64,000 nt of DNA, from positions 1 to 64,000 of the forward strand of contig NZ_VATA01000013.1 of the NCBI RefSeq assembly GCF_005870025.1. Reading direction: 5' to 3'. Positions 1 to 8,681 of the stretch are shown here, in pieces. The stretch comes from Poseidonocella sp. HB161398 (GTDB lineage: Bacteria > Pseudomonadota > Alphaproteobacteria > Rhodobacterales > Rhodobacteraceae). Made by a program: the position numbers and the translations under genes. Numbering within the stretch: the first letter of the stretch is position 1; every line of letters starts with the position of its first letter. The notes below the pieces were generated by a model, which had not been told where the DNA came from, did no database searches, and was given only the letters and a program-made list of their open reading frames with translations.

Positions 1-13
1 ATTGTCCCCGCCC

Positions 14-93
14 CCCGGGAGGCCGGAGCCTCCCGGGACGCGCGGACCGGACCGGGGCGAAAAGCGCCCCGAAGCGGGCCCCCAAGGGGGCCC
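14..93 (-). terminator. GC-rich hairpins downstream of trpF
   Basis: Two strong inverted repeats follow the trpF stop. At 76-93 an 8 bp stem (GGGCCCCC/GGGGGCCC) has a 2-base centre. At 14-37 a 10 bp stem (CCCGGGAGGC/GCCTCCCGGG) closes a CGGA loop. Read on the minus strand, the first is followed by a short T run at 60-63. A classical U tract is weak, so these are probable rather than certain transcription ends. Confidence 0.4.
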
Positions 94-111
94 TTCCGCG
101 TCGCGGAGACC

Positions 112-774
112 TCAGCGCAGGATCGGCACCGGATCGACGGAGACCTGGGCCGCCGCGATGAAACGCGCGACCTTCTCCGCGTCCTTGATCCCGGGCGCGC
201 TTTCCACCCCCGAGGAGACATCGACATTGGGCGCGCCCGTCAGGGTCACCGCCTCGGCCACGCTGTCCGGCGTCAGCCCGCCCGCCAGCATCCAGGGCCG
301 GGCAAAGCGCTTGCCCGCCAGCAGGCGCCAGTCGAAGGCCAGGCCGTTGCCGCCCGGCAGGACCGCGTCCTTCGGCGCCTTGGCGTCGAGCAGGAACATG
401 TCCGCCACGCCGTTGTAGCGCGCCACCCCGGCGACATCATCGGCCGTGGCGATGCCGAGCGCCTTCATCACCGGCATCTGGAAGCGCTCCTTCACGGCGG
501 CCACTCGCTCGGGGCTTTCGCGGCCATGGAGCTGCAGCAGGTCGAGCGGCACGGCCGCGGTGATCGCCGCCAGCGCGTCGTCATCGGCATCGACCGTCAG
601 CGCCACCTTGCACACGCCCGCGGGCACGGCAGCGGCCAGCGCCGCCGCCTGGTCGAGCGAGACGCAGCGCGGGGATTTCGCGAAGAACACGAAACCGACA
701 AAGGCGGCCCCTGCCCGGGTCGCCGCCTCCACCTGGTCGCGGGCCGTCAGCCCGCAGATTTTCACGCCTGTCAT
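112..774 (-). CDS. trpF: Phosphoribosylanthranilate isomerase
   Basis: This 220-residue protein catalyses the Amadori rearrangement of N-(5-phosphoribosyl)anthranilate to CdRP in cytoplasmic tryptophan synthesis. It opens with the family signature VKICGLT, in which the Cys is the usual catalytic base, and continues with a single TIM-barrel domain. QLHG follows at about residue 80, and LAGGL and DVSSGVE near the C-terminus form the phosphate-binding end. The length is normal. The ATG at 774 begins four bases after the stop of the upstream lapA-like gene, so the two are probably co-transcribed from the rpsA-ihfB side. This is the last gene of that block before two hairpins. Confidence 0.95.
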   Translation of the reverse strand: MTGVKICGLTARDQVEAATRAGAAFVGFVFFAKSPRCVSLDQAAALAAAVPAGVCKVALTVDADDDALAAITAAVPLDLLQLHGRESPERVAAVKERFQMPVMKALGIATADDVAGVARYNGVADMFLLDAKAPKDAVLPGGNGLAFDWRLLAGKRFARPWMLAGGLTPDSVAEAVTLTGAPNVDVSSGVESAPGIKDAEKVARFIAAAQVSVDPVPILR

Positions 775-778
775 CGGT

Positions 779-1147
779 TCAGCGCGCCGGCGCGGTTTCC
801 TCGACCATCACGAGCACCGGGTCCTTGCCGGCATTCTCGCGGGCCTTCATCTTCTTCACCTCGGCCTGCAGCTCCGCCTTGGACTGGCGGCCCTTGACGG
901 CCTCGTGGCGGTGCTTGTACTCGCGCAACCATTCCCAGAAGAAGCCGAGCACGAGGCCCAGCACCAGGAAGCCGATGGCGACGCCCCAGAGCGGCACCGA
1001 GACCGGCCCCATCAGGGCGTTGAGCCCGATGAAGCTCTCCAGCGTCTCCGGCAGGATCACCAGCTCGACGATCTGGCGGTTGGCATAGAAGATGGTGATC
1101 AGCGGGATCGCGATGAGGATCGCGATGGCAATCTTGACGTAACGCAT
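779..1147 (-). CDS. LapA-like (DUF1049) inner-membrane protein
   Basis: This 122-residue protein has two hydrophobic segments, about residues 5-24 and 45-72, followed by a charged, helical cytoplasmic tail rich in Lys, Arg and Glu. That is the layout of the LapA/DUF1049 family, which in enterobacteria is linked to lipopolysaccharide assembly with LapB. No LapB homologue lies beside it here. It sits between ihfB (15 bp upstream) and trpF (4 bp downstream), the usual alphaproteobacterial order. The family call rests on length, topology and context. A lipopolysaccharide role in this organism is inference. Confidence 0.75.
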   Translation of the reverse strand: MRYVKIAIAILIAIPLITIFYANRQIVELVILPETLESFIGLNALMGPVSVPLWGVAIGFLVLGLVLGFFWEWLREYKHRHEAVKGRQSKAELQAEVKKMKARENAGKDPVLVMVEETAPAR

Positions 1148-1162
1148 GGTTCTGGCCCGGTC

Positions 1163-1450
1163 CTATTCTTCCTCGTCGTTCAGGCGGTCGCGCAGCAACT
1201 TGCCCGTCTTGAAGAATGGCACGTGCTTCTCCTCCACCTCAACCGCCTCGCCAGTGCGGGGATTGCGGCCAATTCTCGCGTCGCGCTTCTTGACCGAGAA
1301 GGCGCCGAAACCGCGCAGTTCAACGCGGTCGCCGCGGGCCATCGCCTCGATGATCTCCTCGAAGATCGTGTTCACGATTTTCTCGACGTCGCGCTGATAC
1401 AGGTGCGGGTTTTCGTCGGCTATTTTCTGGATCAGTTCCGACCGGATCAT
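1163..1450 (-). CDS. ihfB: Integration host factor subunit beta
   Basis: This 95-residue DNA-bending protein of the HU/IHF family starts [10 protein letters not shown] and carries the conserved [22 protein letters not shown] arm that inserts its proline into the DNA minor groove. The acidic NDEEE tail is typical of the beta subunit. It heterodimerises with IhfA, which is not in this window. The reading frame stays open far upstream, but the ATG at 1450 gives the exact family length. The gene follows rpsA by about 250 bp, with a terminator between, so it probably has its own promoter as well as any read-through. Confidence 0.95.
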   Translation of the reverse strand: MIRSELIQKIADENPHLYQRDVEKIVNTIFEEIIEAMARGDRVELRGFGAFSVKKRDARIGRNPRTGEAVEVEEKHVPFFKTGKLLRDRLNDEEE

Positions 1451-1645
1451 CAAGGCCCTCCTCAGCGCTGCCCTTGTCTGTGCGAACCTACAGGGAAATC
1501 TCCACACGCAGGAAGGGTTTTCTCTCGTAATCCACAGAAATGGCAAGAGAAATGCACGCAGCCGGCCAGAAATTCGCGCTTCGGCCCGTGCCGCGCCGCG
1601 GCATCGGGTGCACAGGCACCGCCCATCTGCCCGAATCGCAGGCAA

Positions 1646-1674
1646 GAAAAAAGGCGGCCCCCGGAGGGACCGCC
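1646..1674 (-). terminator. Rho-independent terminator of rpsA
   Basis: On the minus strand a 9 bp stem (GGCGGUCCC pairing with GGGGCCGCC, one G-U pair) closes a UCCG tetraloop at 1653-1674. A run of six U residues follows at 1652-1647. It lies 26 bases after the rpsA stop and is the cleanest intrinsic terminator in the window. Confidence 0.9.
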
Positions 1675-1699
1675 CTGAATTCGCCACTGACCGGATGGA

Positions 1700-3379
1700 T
1701 CAGTTGTCGCCGCCCTTCAGCGCGGCGCCCAGGATGTCGCCGAGCGATGCGCCGGAGTCGGAGGAACCGTACTGTTCGACGGCTTCCTTCTCTTCGGCGA
1801 TCTCGCGGGCCTTGATCGACAGACCCAGGCGGCGCGAGCGCGCGTCGATATTGGTGACGCGGACATCGACCTTGTCGCCGACCTGGAAGCGCTCGGGGCG
1901 CTGCTCGGCACGGTCGCGGCTGAGGTCGGAGCGGCGGATGAAGGACTTCATGCCTTCGTATTCCACTTCGATCCCGCCATCTTCGATCGCGGTGACGTTC
2001 ACGGTGATGATCGCGCCGCGCTTGACGCCGTCAATCGCCTCGGCGAACGGATCGCCGCCCAGGGCCTTGACGGAGAGCGAGATGCGCTCCTTGTCGGTGT
2101 CCACCTCGGTGACCACGGCCTTGACCAGGTCGCCCTTGCGGTAGTTGCCGATGACATCCTCGCCGCGGCCTTCCCAGGTCAGGTCGGAGAGGTGCACCAT
2201 GCCGTCGATCTCGTCGTCGAGACCGATGAACAGGCCGAACTCGGTGATGTTCTTGACTTCGCCTTCGACCTCGGTGCCCACCGGATGCTTCTCTTCGAAG
2301 ACTTCCCACGGGTTGCGCATGGTCTGCTTCAGGCCGAGAGAGACACGGCGCTTGGCGGAGTCGATCTCCAGCACCATGACTTCCACTTCCTGCGAGGTGG
2401 AGACGATCTTGCCGGGATGCACGTTCTTCTTGGTCCAGGACATTTCCGAGACGTGAACGAGACCCTCGACGCCCGGCTCCAGCTCGACGAACGCGCCGTA
2501 GTCGGTGATGTTGGTGACGCGGCCGGTATGGACGGTCTCCAGCGGGTACTTCTGCTCCACCGAATCCCACGGATCGGCCATCAGCTGCTTCATGCCGAGG
2601 CTGATGCGGTGGGTTTCCTTGTTGATCTTGATGACCTGGACCTTCACGGTCTCGCCGATCGACAGGATCTCCGAGGGGTGGTTGACGCGGCGCCATGCCA
2701 TGTCGGTGACGTGCAGCAGGCCGTCAACGCCGCCGAGATCGACGAACGCGCCGTATTCGGTGATGTTCTTGACGACACCGTCGACTGCATCGCCTTCGGA
2801 CAGCTTGCCGATGACTTCGGCGCGCTGCTCGGCGCGGGACTCTTCGAGGATCGCACGGCGCGACACCACGATGTTGCCGCGGCGGCGGTCCATCTTGAGG
2901 ATCTGGAACGGCTGCTTGAGACCCATGAGCGGGCCTGCGTCGCGCACCGGGCGGACATCGACCTGCGAGCCCGGCAGGAACGCGACCGCGCCGCCGAGAT
3001 CGACGGTGAAGCCGCCCTTGACGCGGTTGAAGATGGCGCCTTCGACGCGCTTCTCTTCGGCATAGGCTTTTTCGAGACGGTCCCAGGCTTCCTCGCGGCG
3101 GGCCATCTCGCGCGAGATCACGGCTTCGCCGCGCGCGTTCTCGACCTGGCGCAGGTAGACTTCGACCTCGTCACCGATGGTGATGTCGGGAGCCTCGCCG
3201 GGATTCGCGAATTCTTTGAGATCGACCCGGCCTTCCATCTTGTAGCCCACGTCGATGATTGCCTGGCCGGCTTCGATTGCCAGCACGCGGCCCTTGACGA
3301 CGTTGCCTTCGGTCGGGGTCTCGAGTTCGAAGCTTTCGTTAAGGAGGGCTTCGAATTCCTCCATGGATGCGTTCGCCAT
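1700..3379 (-). CDS. rpsA: 30S ribosomal protein S1
   Basis: This 559-residue protein binds mRNA on the small ribosomal subunit and is needed for initiation on structured leaders. Six S1/OB-fold repeats are visible as recurring VDGVVKNITEYGAFVDLGG-like segments, the hallmark of full-length S1. The ATG at 3379 (MANASMEEFEALL) is chosen over one at 3400 because CCGGAG lies four bases upstream of it. In related genomes rpsA directly follows cmk. Here cmk lies 2.9 kb away, with queCDE and a nitroreductase gene between, so it must rely on a promoter in the 240 bp gap upstream. Confidence 0.97.
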   Translation of the reverse strand: MANASMEEFEALLNESFELETPTEGNVVKGRVLAIEAGQAIIDVGYKMEGRVDLKEFANPGEAPDITIGDEVEVYLRQVENARGEAVISREMARREEAWDRLEKAYAEEKRVEGAIFNRVKGGFTVDLGGAVAFLPGSQVDVRPVRDAGPLMGLKQPFQILKMDRRRGNIVVSRRAILEESRAEQRAEVIGKLSEGDAVDGVVKNITEYGAFVDLGGVDGLLHVTDMAWRRVNHPSEILSIGETVKVQVIKINKETHRISLGMKQLMADPWDSVEQKYPLETVHTGRVTNITDYGAFVELEPGVEGLVHVSEMSWTKKNVHPGKIVSTSQEVEVMVLEIDSAKRRVSLGLKQTMRNPWEVFEEKHPVGTEVEGEVKNITEFGLFIGLDDEIDGMVHLSDLTWEGRGEDVIGNYRKGDLVKAVVTEVDTDKERISLSVKALGGDPFAEAIDGVKRGAIITVNVTAIEDGGIEVEYEGMKSFIRRSDLSRDRAEQRPERFQVGDKVDVRVTNIDARSRRLGLSIKAREIAEEKEAVEQYGSSDSGASLGDILGAALKGGDN

Positions 3380-3579
3380 GTGGCTCCGGTTTTCCTTCAT
3401 GTCATGTTGCTGGCCGAGCGGTTGTCTCCGCCGGTCTTAGGATTGGTCTGTCGCGTCTGGAACGGAGGGCCACACATAAACAAAACGGGCCGGAGCTTTC
3501 CCCGACCCTGCCCGCGTCCCGGCTCTGACGGCCTTCGACGCTGCGCCATATAGAGGCAAATTCGCGCAATGGCAAGCAC

Positions 3580-3602
3580 GGGCGGCGCGAAACCCGCCGC
3601 CC
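3580..3602 (-). terminator. Hairpin between nitroreductase gene and rpsA
   Basis: A perfect 8 bp stem (GGGCGGCG/CGCCGCCC) with a 7-base loop lies 17 bases past the nitroreductase stop and upstream of rpsA. It has no clear U tract, so it may be a weak terminator or an mRNA end-protecting hairpin. Confidence 0.4.
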
Positions 3603-3619
3603 GGCCCCGCCATGGCCCG

Positions 3620-4246
3620 TCAGGCGATGACGGTGAACAGCTCGTCGGCCGGCTTGCGCACCTTGGCCATGCCCTGCAGCCAGTCGCCTTCCTCGGCGCG
3701 CACGCCCAGCGGCAGCAGCGTGACCGAGCGCAGGCCCTTCTCGCGCAGGCCGAGAATCTCGTCGACCTTGGCGGGATCGAAGCCCTCCATCGGGGTCGAG
3801 TCGACCTCCAGCTCGGCGGCGGCGGCCAGCGCGAAGCCGAAGGCGATATAGGCCTGGCGCGCGGCGTGGTCGTGGTTCACTTCTTCGGTGCGCGGCAGGT
3901 ACATGCCCTTGAGGCGTTCGTAATAGGCGGCCAGCGTCTCGGAGGCGCCGCGCGCCTTCTGGGTCTGCTCCAGCACCGCGTCGATGCGCTCGGCCGTGTA
4001 GTTGTCCCAGGCGGCGAAGACCAGCAGGTGCGACCCCTCGGTGATCTGCGGCTGGCCGAAGGAGGCCTCGCGGATCTTCTCGCGCAGCGCGGGATTGGTG
4101 ACCACGAAGACCTCGAAGGGCTGCACGCCCGAGGAGGTCGGCGCGAAGCGGATCGCCTCGAGGATCTTCTCGACCTTCTCTTCCGGAACGGACCGGGTCG
4201 GATCCATCTTCTTTACGGCATAGCGCCAGTTGAGCTTGTCCAGCAT
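3620..4246 (-). CDS. NAD(P)H-dependent nitroreductase-family oxidoreductase
   Basis: This FMN-dependent oxidoreductase of 208 residues resembles the NfsB/YdjA class. Evidence is the opening RYAVKKMD phosphate-binding arginine/lysine segment, the RFAPTSSGVQPF motif near residue 40 that contacts FMN, and a C-terminal LPLGVRAEEGDW segment. Such enzymes reduce nitroaromatics or quinones in the cytoplasm, and the physiological substrate cannot be read from sequence. The ATG at 4246 is preferred because AGGAG lies eight bases upstream; a GTG at 4249 is possible. It is transcribed away from queC and stands alone. Confidence 0.88.
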   Translation of the reverse strand: MLDKLNWRYAVKKMDPTRSVPEEKVEKILEAIRFAPTSSGVQPFEVFVVTNPALREKIREASFGQPQITEGSHLLVFAAWDNYTAERIDAVLEQTQKARGASETLAAYYERLKGMYLPRTEEVNHDHAARQAYIAFGFALAAAAELEVDSTPMEGFDPAKVDEILGLREKGLRSVTLLPLGVRAEEGDWLQGMAKVRKPADELFTVIA

Positions 4247-4463
4247 CACTTGAACTCCTGACAGGACGGGACCGGCCGCGAGTCGGCCGGTGTTGCCGAC
4301 AAGCTAGGTGCCGCAGTGCAGCGATTGCAACCTGCCCTGGCGCACAGCCGGGTTGCGCCCAGGAGAGACCTGCGCGCCGCCCATGGACATCCGCGCGCCG
4401 GGAAACTAGGCAGGGCGCCACCCGGTCGCAGCCTACCCGGGCAACAAAACAAGGACTGACACC

Positions 4464-5165
4464 ATGAAGACGACCCTGGTCTGCTACGGCGGACTCGATT
4501 CCGTGTCGCTCGCGCATGTGCTGCATGCCGCGGGCGATCTTTCCCGCCTTGTCTCCTTCGATTACGGCCAGCGCCACCGCAAGGAGCTCGACAGCGCCGC
4601 CGCCTGCGCGGCGCGGCTCGGCGTGCCGCATCACGTCATCGACCTGCGCGGCGTCGGCGCCGCGCTGACCGGCTCGGCGCTGACCGACGATCTCGACGTC
4701 CCCGACGGGCACTATGCCGAGGAGACGATGCGGATCACCGTCGTGCCGAACCGCAACGCGATCATGCTGGCCATCGCCTACGGGATCGCCGCGGCCAATG
4801 GCGACGAGGCCGTGGCGACCGCCGTGCATGGCGGCGACCATTTCATCTATCCCGACTGCCGCCCGGCCTTCACGCAGGCCTTCGACGCGATGCAGCGCGC
4901 CGCGCTCGACGGCTATGCCGAGGTGGCGCTGTCGACGCCCTTCGTCCACCGCTCGAAGGCCGATATCGTCGCCGCGGGCGCCGCGGCCGGGACGCCCTTC
5001 GCCGAGACCTGGTCCTGCTACAAGGGCGGCGCGCGGCATTGCGGGCGCTGCGGCACCTGCGTCGAGCGGCAGGAGGCCTTCGCCCTGGCCGGCGTCGCCG
5101 ATCCGACGGAATACGAGGATCCGGACTACTGGCGGGCGGCCGTCGCGGCGCGGGAGGACGGCTGA
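4464..5165 (+). CDS. queC: 7-cyano-7-deazaguanine synthase
   Basis: QueC converts 7-carboxy-7-deazaguanine to preQ0 with ammonia and ATP, for queuosine in tRNA. The 233-residue protein has an N-terminal PP-loop ATP-pyrophosphatase motif and a C-terminal zinc site (CYKGG, then CGRCGTC). One oddity is that the PP-loop, normally SGGLDS, reads YGGLDS here (Tyr8). AAGGA lies eight bases before the ATG. Its stop overlaps the queD start (TGATG), so translation is coupled. With QueD and QueE it forms the complete preQ0 branch apart from the GTP cyclohydrolase. Confidence 0.95.
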   Translation: MKTTLVCYGGLDSVSLAHVLHAAGDLSRLVSFDYGQRHRKELDSAAACAARLGVPHHVIDLRGVGAALTGSALTDDLDVPDGHYAEETMRITVVPNRNAIMLAIAYGIAAANGDEAVATAVHGGDHFIYPDCRPAFTQAFDAMQRAALDGYAEVALSTPFVHRSKADIVAAGAAAGTPFAETWSCYKGGARHCGRCGTCVERQEAFALAGVADPTEYEDPDYWRAAVAAREDG

Positions 5166-5518
5166 TGTACCGCATCTCGAAAGAATTCGCCTTCTCCGCC
5201 TCGCACTGCCTGTCGCATCTGCCGGAGGGGCACCAATGCGCGCGGCTGCATGGACACAACTATGTCGTCGTGGTGGAGCTGGCCGCGGCCGGGCTGAATG
5301 CCGACGGCTTCGTGCGCGACTACCACGAGCTTAAGCCGCTGAAGGACTATATAGACGCCGCCTTCGACCACCGGCACCTGAACGACGTTCTGGACGTGCC
5401 CTCGACCGCCGAGAACCTGGCGCGGCATTTCCATGACTGGGCGAAGGCGCGCTGGCCGGAAGTGTCCGCGGTGAAGGTCTCGGAGACGCCGAAGACCTGG
5501 GCGGAGTACCGGCCGTGA
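5165..5518 (+). CDS. queD: 6-carboxy-5,6,7,8-tetrahydropterin synthase
   Basis: QueD turns dihydroneopterin triphosphate into 6-carboxytetrahydropterin, the first dedicated step of the 7-deazaguanine pathway. The 117-residue PTPS-fold protein carries the zinc ligands as ASHCL and LHGHNY and the catalytic Cys in [17 protein letters not shown] segment lies in the C-terminal half. Length is normal for the bacterial enzyme. The ATG overlaps the queC stop and the queE GTG overlaps its own stop, a tight three-gene operon. Confidence 0.95.
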   Translation: MYRISKEFAFSASHCLSHLPEGHQCARLHGHNYVVVVELAAAGLNADGFVRDYHELKPLKDYIDAAFDHRHLNDVLDVPSTAENLARHFHDWAKARWPEVSAVKVSETPKTWAEYRP

Positions 5519-6222
5519 CCCTGCGCATCTCGGAAATTTTCGGCCCCACGATCCAGGGCGAGGGCGCGCTGATCGGCGAGCCCACGGTCTTCGTGCGGGC
5601 CGGCGGCTGCGATTTCCGCTGTTCCTGGTGCGACAGCCTGCATGCGGTGGAGAGCCGCTTCCGCCATGACTGGGCGGTGATGGAGACCGGCGAGATCTGG
5701 GCCGAGATCGAGCGGCTCTCGGGCGGGCTCCCGCTGACCGTCTCGCTTTCGGGCGGCAACCCGGCGATCCAGGATTTCGGCCCGCTGATCACGCAGGGCC
5801 GCGCGGCGGGCTACCGCTTCGCCTGCGAGACCCAGGGCTCCGTCGCCCGGCCCTGGTTCGCCGGTCTCGACATGCTCGTGCTGAGCCCGAAGCCGCCCTC
5901 CAGCGGCGAGACCACGGACTGGGACGCCTTCGCCGACTGCCTGGCGATGGCAGGCGACGGGCCGCAGGTGGTGATGAAGATCGTCATTTTCGACGACGTC
6001 GACCTGGCCTGGGCGCGGGCGGCGGCCGACCGGCACCCGGAGCTGCCGCTCTACCTGCAGCCGGGCAATCCCGAAAGCGACCCGTCGGTGGCGGTCGACC
6101 AGGAGAAGGCGACCGCGCGGCTCGACTGGCTCGTGGCCGAGGTTCTGGGCACGGGCTGGTTCCGGCCGCGGATCTTGCCGCAGCTGCATGTGCTGCTCTG
6201 GGGCAACAAGCGGGGCGTCTGA
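5515..6222 (+). CDS. queE: 7-carboxy-7-deazaguanine synthase (radical SAM)
   Basis: QueE is the radical SAM enzyme that contracts 6-carboxytetrahydropterin to 7-carboxy-7-deazaguanine. The cluster motif CDFRCSWC (CX3CX2C) is at about residues 31-38, preceded by the substrate-binding [13 protein letters not shown] segment. LSGGNPAIQ is the SAM-binding GGE-like stretch, here with Asn in the last position. The 235-residue protein starts at a GTG sharing four bases with the queD stop. A GGGGCGT/ACGCCCC hairpin covers its stop codon where it meets convergent cmk. Confidence 0.94.
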   Translation: MTLRISEIFGPTIQGEGALIGEPTVFVRAGGCDFRCSWCDSLHAVESRFRHDWAVMETGEIWAEIERLSGGLPLTVSLSGGNPAIQDFGPLITQGRAAGYRFACETQGSVARPWFAGLDMLVLSPKPPSSGETTDWDAFADCLAMAGDGPQVVMKIVIFDDVDLAWARAAADRHPELPLYLQPGNPESDPSVAVDQEKATARLDWLVAEVLGTGWFRPRILPQLHVLLWGNKRGV

Positions 6223-6228
6223 CGCCCC
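6212..6228. terminator. Hairpin at the queE/cmk convergence
   Basis: GGGGCGT and ACGCCCC form a 7 bp stem over a 3-base loop that includes the queE stop codon. It is symmetric for both converging genes but lacks a U tract in either direction. A role in separating the two transcripts is plausible only. Confidence 0.35.
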
Positions 6229-6236
6229 GCAGCCGG

Positions 6237-6848
6237 TCAGACCGCCATCTTGGCGATCACCGCCGCGCCGGCCATCTCGATCGCTTCCTCGATGGTCAGC
6301 TCCGACGTGTCGAGCAGCAGCGCATCCGCCGAGGCGGTCATCGGCGCCGTGTCGCGGCCGGCATCGCGCATGTCGCGGGCGCGCAGATCGGCCAGCACCG
6401 CCTCGATGGTCAGCGACGGGTCCTTCTGCGACAGCTCGGCATGGCGCCGCTTCGCCCGCACGTCATCCGTGGCGGTGACGAAGAGCTTCACCTCCGCCTC
6501 CGGGCAGATCACCGTGCCGATATCGCGCCCGTCAAGCACCGCCCCGCCCTCGCGCCGGGCAAAGTTCTTCTGGAAGTCGAGCAGCGCCGAGCGCACTTTC
6601 GGCATCGCCGCCACGCGCGAGGCGACCTGCCCGACCTCGGCCGTGCGCAGCCCCTCGGCACGCAGATCCGCCGATTGCAGCGCCAGCGCCGCGGTCAGCG
6701 CGTCCTCGCCCGCCATCACCCGCCGCGCGGTGGCGCGGTAGAGCAGGCCGGTATCGAGATGGCCGAAGCCGAACTGCGCCGCCAGCGAGCGGGCAATCGT
6801 TCCTTTACCGGCCGCGGCCGGACCGTCGATGGCAACGGTGAATTTCAT
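6237..6848 (-). CDS. cmk: Cytidylate kinase
   Basis: Cmk phosphorylates CMP and dCMP with ATP in the cytoplasm. The 203-residue protein has the Walker A motif [10 protein letters not shown] at residues 8-17 and LDTGLLYRA in the CMP-binding region. [13 protein letters not shown] and [10 protein letters not shown]-like lid residues follow. The start at 6848 gives the family length. It lies downstream of aroA in the same direction but 455 bp away, with a hairpin between. Its usual downstream neighbour rpsA has been separated from it. Confidence 0.95.
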   Translation of the reverse strand: MKFTVAIDGPAAAGKGTIARSLAAQFGFGHLDTGLLYRATARRVMAGEDALTAALALQSADLRAEGLRTAEVGQVASRVAAMPKVRSALLDFQKNFARREGGAVLDGRDIGTVICPEAEVKLFVTATDDVRAKRRHAELSQKDPSLTIEAVLADLRARDMRDAGRDTAPMTASADALLLDTSELTIEEAIEMAGAAVIAKMAV

Positions 6849-7303
6849 CGCGCTTCCCCGCAATTTCGCTTTCAGCCTCCCTATCCAAGCCGCCTGCCCC
6901 TGACAACCGCGCCGCCACGCCGGAGCGGGAAAATCGACGGCACCGCCGGCACCTGGGCGGAGATGCGCCCGCCGCGCGCGCGGCCGGGGGCCCGGCCCGC
7001 ATGTGGCCCCTGTCGCGCGACGGCCTCCCCCCCGGGTCACGACCGGAAAGAGGCGCGAAGCCTCCGGCGCCCTCTTTGCCAGCGGCCCCTTCCCTGCAAG
7101 CGGGCCCGCGGCGAGGACCGCCCCCGGGGACCTGCCGACGCGCGGCAGAGCTCGGCCGAACGGCCCGCCTGCCCTGCGGAGCCGCGGCAGGCTACAAAGC
7201 GGGGATCCGGCAACGAGAGATGCCTGCTGGAAAGACTACCGCGCGGAGGCACACCGTCACGACGGCCCGCCGGGACCAGCTATCGCGGCAGCCGGCGGCG
7301 GGG
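6849..7303. other. 455 bp aroA-cmk intergenic region without a gene
   Basis: No convincing reading frame is visible. The region is very GC-rich and holds two strong secondary structures, at 7047-7077 and 7167-7192. The second is GCCTGCC/GGCAGGC with a nested GCGG/CCGC. A cmk promoter should lie near 6849-6950 on the minus strand, but no clear -35/-10 pair is recognisable. Confidence 0.6.
7047..7077 (-). terminator. Probable aroA terminator
   Basis: AAAGAGG at 7047-7053 pairs with CCTCTTT at 7071-7077, extended inward by CGC/GCG with one bulged base. On the minus strand the 3' arm ends CTCTTT, giving a short U run. It lies about 230 bp beyond the aroA stop and would limit read-through into cmk. 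Confidence 0.5.
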
Positions 7304-8647
7304 CTAGGCGCGCTGCAGATCGGCGCCGAGGCCGATCATCAGGGGAACGAAATCCGGGAAGGAGGTGGCGACCGGCCCGGCATCGTCGACCGTCACCGGC
7401 TGCCGCGCCGCCATGCCGAGGCAGAGGAAGCTCATCGCGATCCGGTGGTCGAGCCGCGCCGCCGCGGTCGCCCCGCCCGGCACGCCGCCCGGGCCCATGC
7501 CATGGACCGTCAGCATGTCCTCGTCCTCTTCGACGCGCACGCCCATCGCCTCGAGCCCGCGGGCCATGGCGTCGATCCGGTCGCTTTCCTTCAGCCGCAG
7601 CTCGCGGATGCCGCGCATCACCGTGGCGCCTTCGGCATTCGCCGCCAGCACCGCCAGCACCGGGTATTCGTCGATCATCGAAGCTGCGCGCGCGGGCGGC
7701 ACCTCGACGCCCGAAAGCACCGAGTGGCGGACCCGCAGATCGGCGACTGGCTCGCCGCCCTCGACGCGCAGGTTGCCGCGCTCCAGATCGGCGCCCATCT
7801 CGGCCAGCGTCTCGTAGAACCCGGCCCGCGCCGGGTTCAGCCCGATCCCCGGCACCAGGATCTCCGAGTCGGGCACCAGCAGCGCGGCCGCCACCGGGAA
7901 GGCGGCGGAGCTCGGGTCGCGCGGCACGGCAAGGGAGCGGTGCCCGAGCTCGGGCCGCCCGGTCAGCGTTATGACATGGCCCTCGGGCGTGACCTCGGTC
8001 GTGATCTCGGCACCGAACTCCGCCAGCATCCGCTCGGTATGGTCGCGGGTCGCGACCGTCTCGATCACCACGGTCCGGCCCGGCGCGTTCAGCCCGGCCA
8101 GCAGCATCGCGGATTTCACCTGTGCCGAAGGCACCGGCGTCGCGTAGCGCACCGGCAGCGGATCGGCCGCGCCCGCGAGCGTCATCGGCAGCCGTCCCCC
8201 GGACCGGCCGAAGGCGCGCGCGCCGAAAAGCGCCAGCGGCTCCGTCACCCGCGCCATCGGCCGCGCCCTGAGCGAGGCGTCGCCGGTGAAGGTCGCCGTG
8301 ATCGGAGAGGTCGCCATCGCCCCCATGACGAGCCGCGCGCCGGTGCCGGAATTGCCGCAGTCGATCACCTCGGCGGGCTCGGCGAAGCCGCCGACACCGA
8401 CGCCATGGACCGACCAGTTGCCCGCGCCGTGGCGGATCACCTCCGCGCCGAAGGCCTGCATCGCCCGCGCGGTGTCGAGCACGTCCTGCCCTTCGAGCAG
8501 CCCGGCGATCTTCGTCTCTCCCACCGCCAGCGCGCCGAGGATCAGCGCGCGGTGCGAGACCGACTTGTCCCCCGGCACGAAGGCCGTGCCGCGCAGCGGG
8601 CCGCTGGCGCGCGAGGTCATCGGGGTGGCGGAGCCGTGGGAGGCCAT
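7304..8647 (-). CDS. aroA: 3-phosphoshikimate 1-carboxyvinyltransferase (EPSP synthase, class II type)
   Basis: AroA joins shikimate-3-phosphate and phosphoenolpyruvate in aromatic amino acid synthesis. The 447-residue protein contains [32 protein letters not shown] and LKESDR, and [13 protein letters not shown]-like spacing, close to the Agrobacterium CP4 (class II) pattern. At the position where CP4 has the Ala linked to glyphosate insensitivity (GNAATG) this protein has Gly (GNSGTG). AGGAG lies eight bases before the ATG at 8647. The gene is 34 bp downstream of trmB and probably shares its transcript. Confidence 0.96.
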   Translation of the reverse strand: MASHGSATPMTSRASGPLRGTAFVPGDKSVSHRALILGALAVGETKIAGLLEGQDVLDTARAMQAFGAEVIRHGAGNWSVHGVGVGGFAEPAEVIDCGNSGTGARLVMGAMATSPITATFTGDASLRARPMARVTEPLALFGARAFGRSGGRLPMTLAGAADPLPVRYATPVPSAQVKSAMLLAGLNAPGRTVVIETVATRDHTERMLAEFGAEITTEVTPEGHVITLTGRPELGHRSLAVPRDPSSAAFPVAAALLVPDSEILVPGIGLNPARAGFYETLAEMGADLERGNLRVEGGEPVADLRVRHSVLSGVEVPPARAASMIDEYPVLAVLAANAEGATVMRGIRELRLKESDRIDAMARGLEAMGVRVEEDEDMLTVHGMGPGGVPGGATAAARLDHRIAMSFLCLGMAARQPVTVDDAGPVATSFPDFVPLMIGLGADLQRA

Positions 8648-8681
8648 CGGGTCGTCTCCTGGTCGCGGGCCGCGGCGCGGC

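Noticed and set aside
4404-4440. GGAAACTAGG resembling the 3' part of a preQ1-I riboswitch upstream of queC
   Set aside because: The upstream stem and the UUCUAGCUACA-like loop expected for the aptamer are absent; only the short AAACTAGG string matches.
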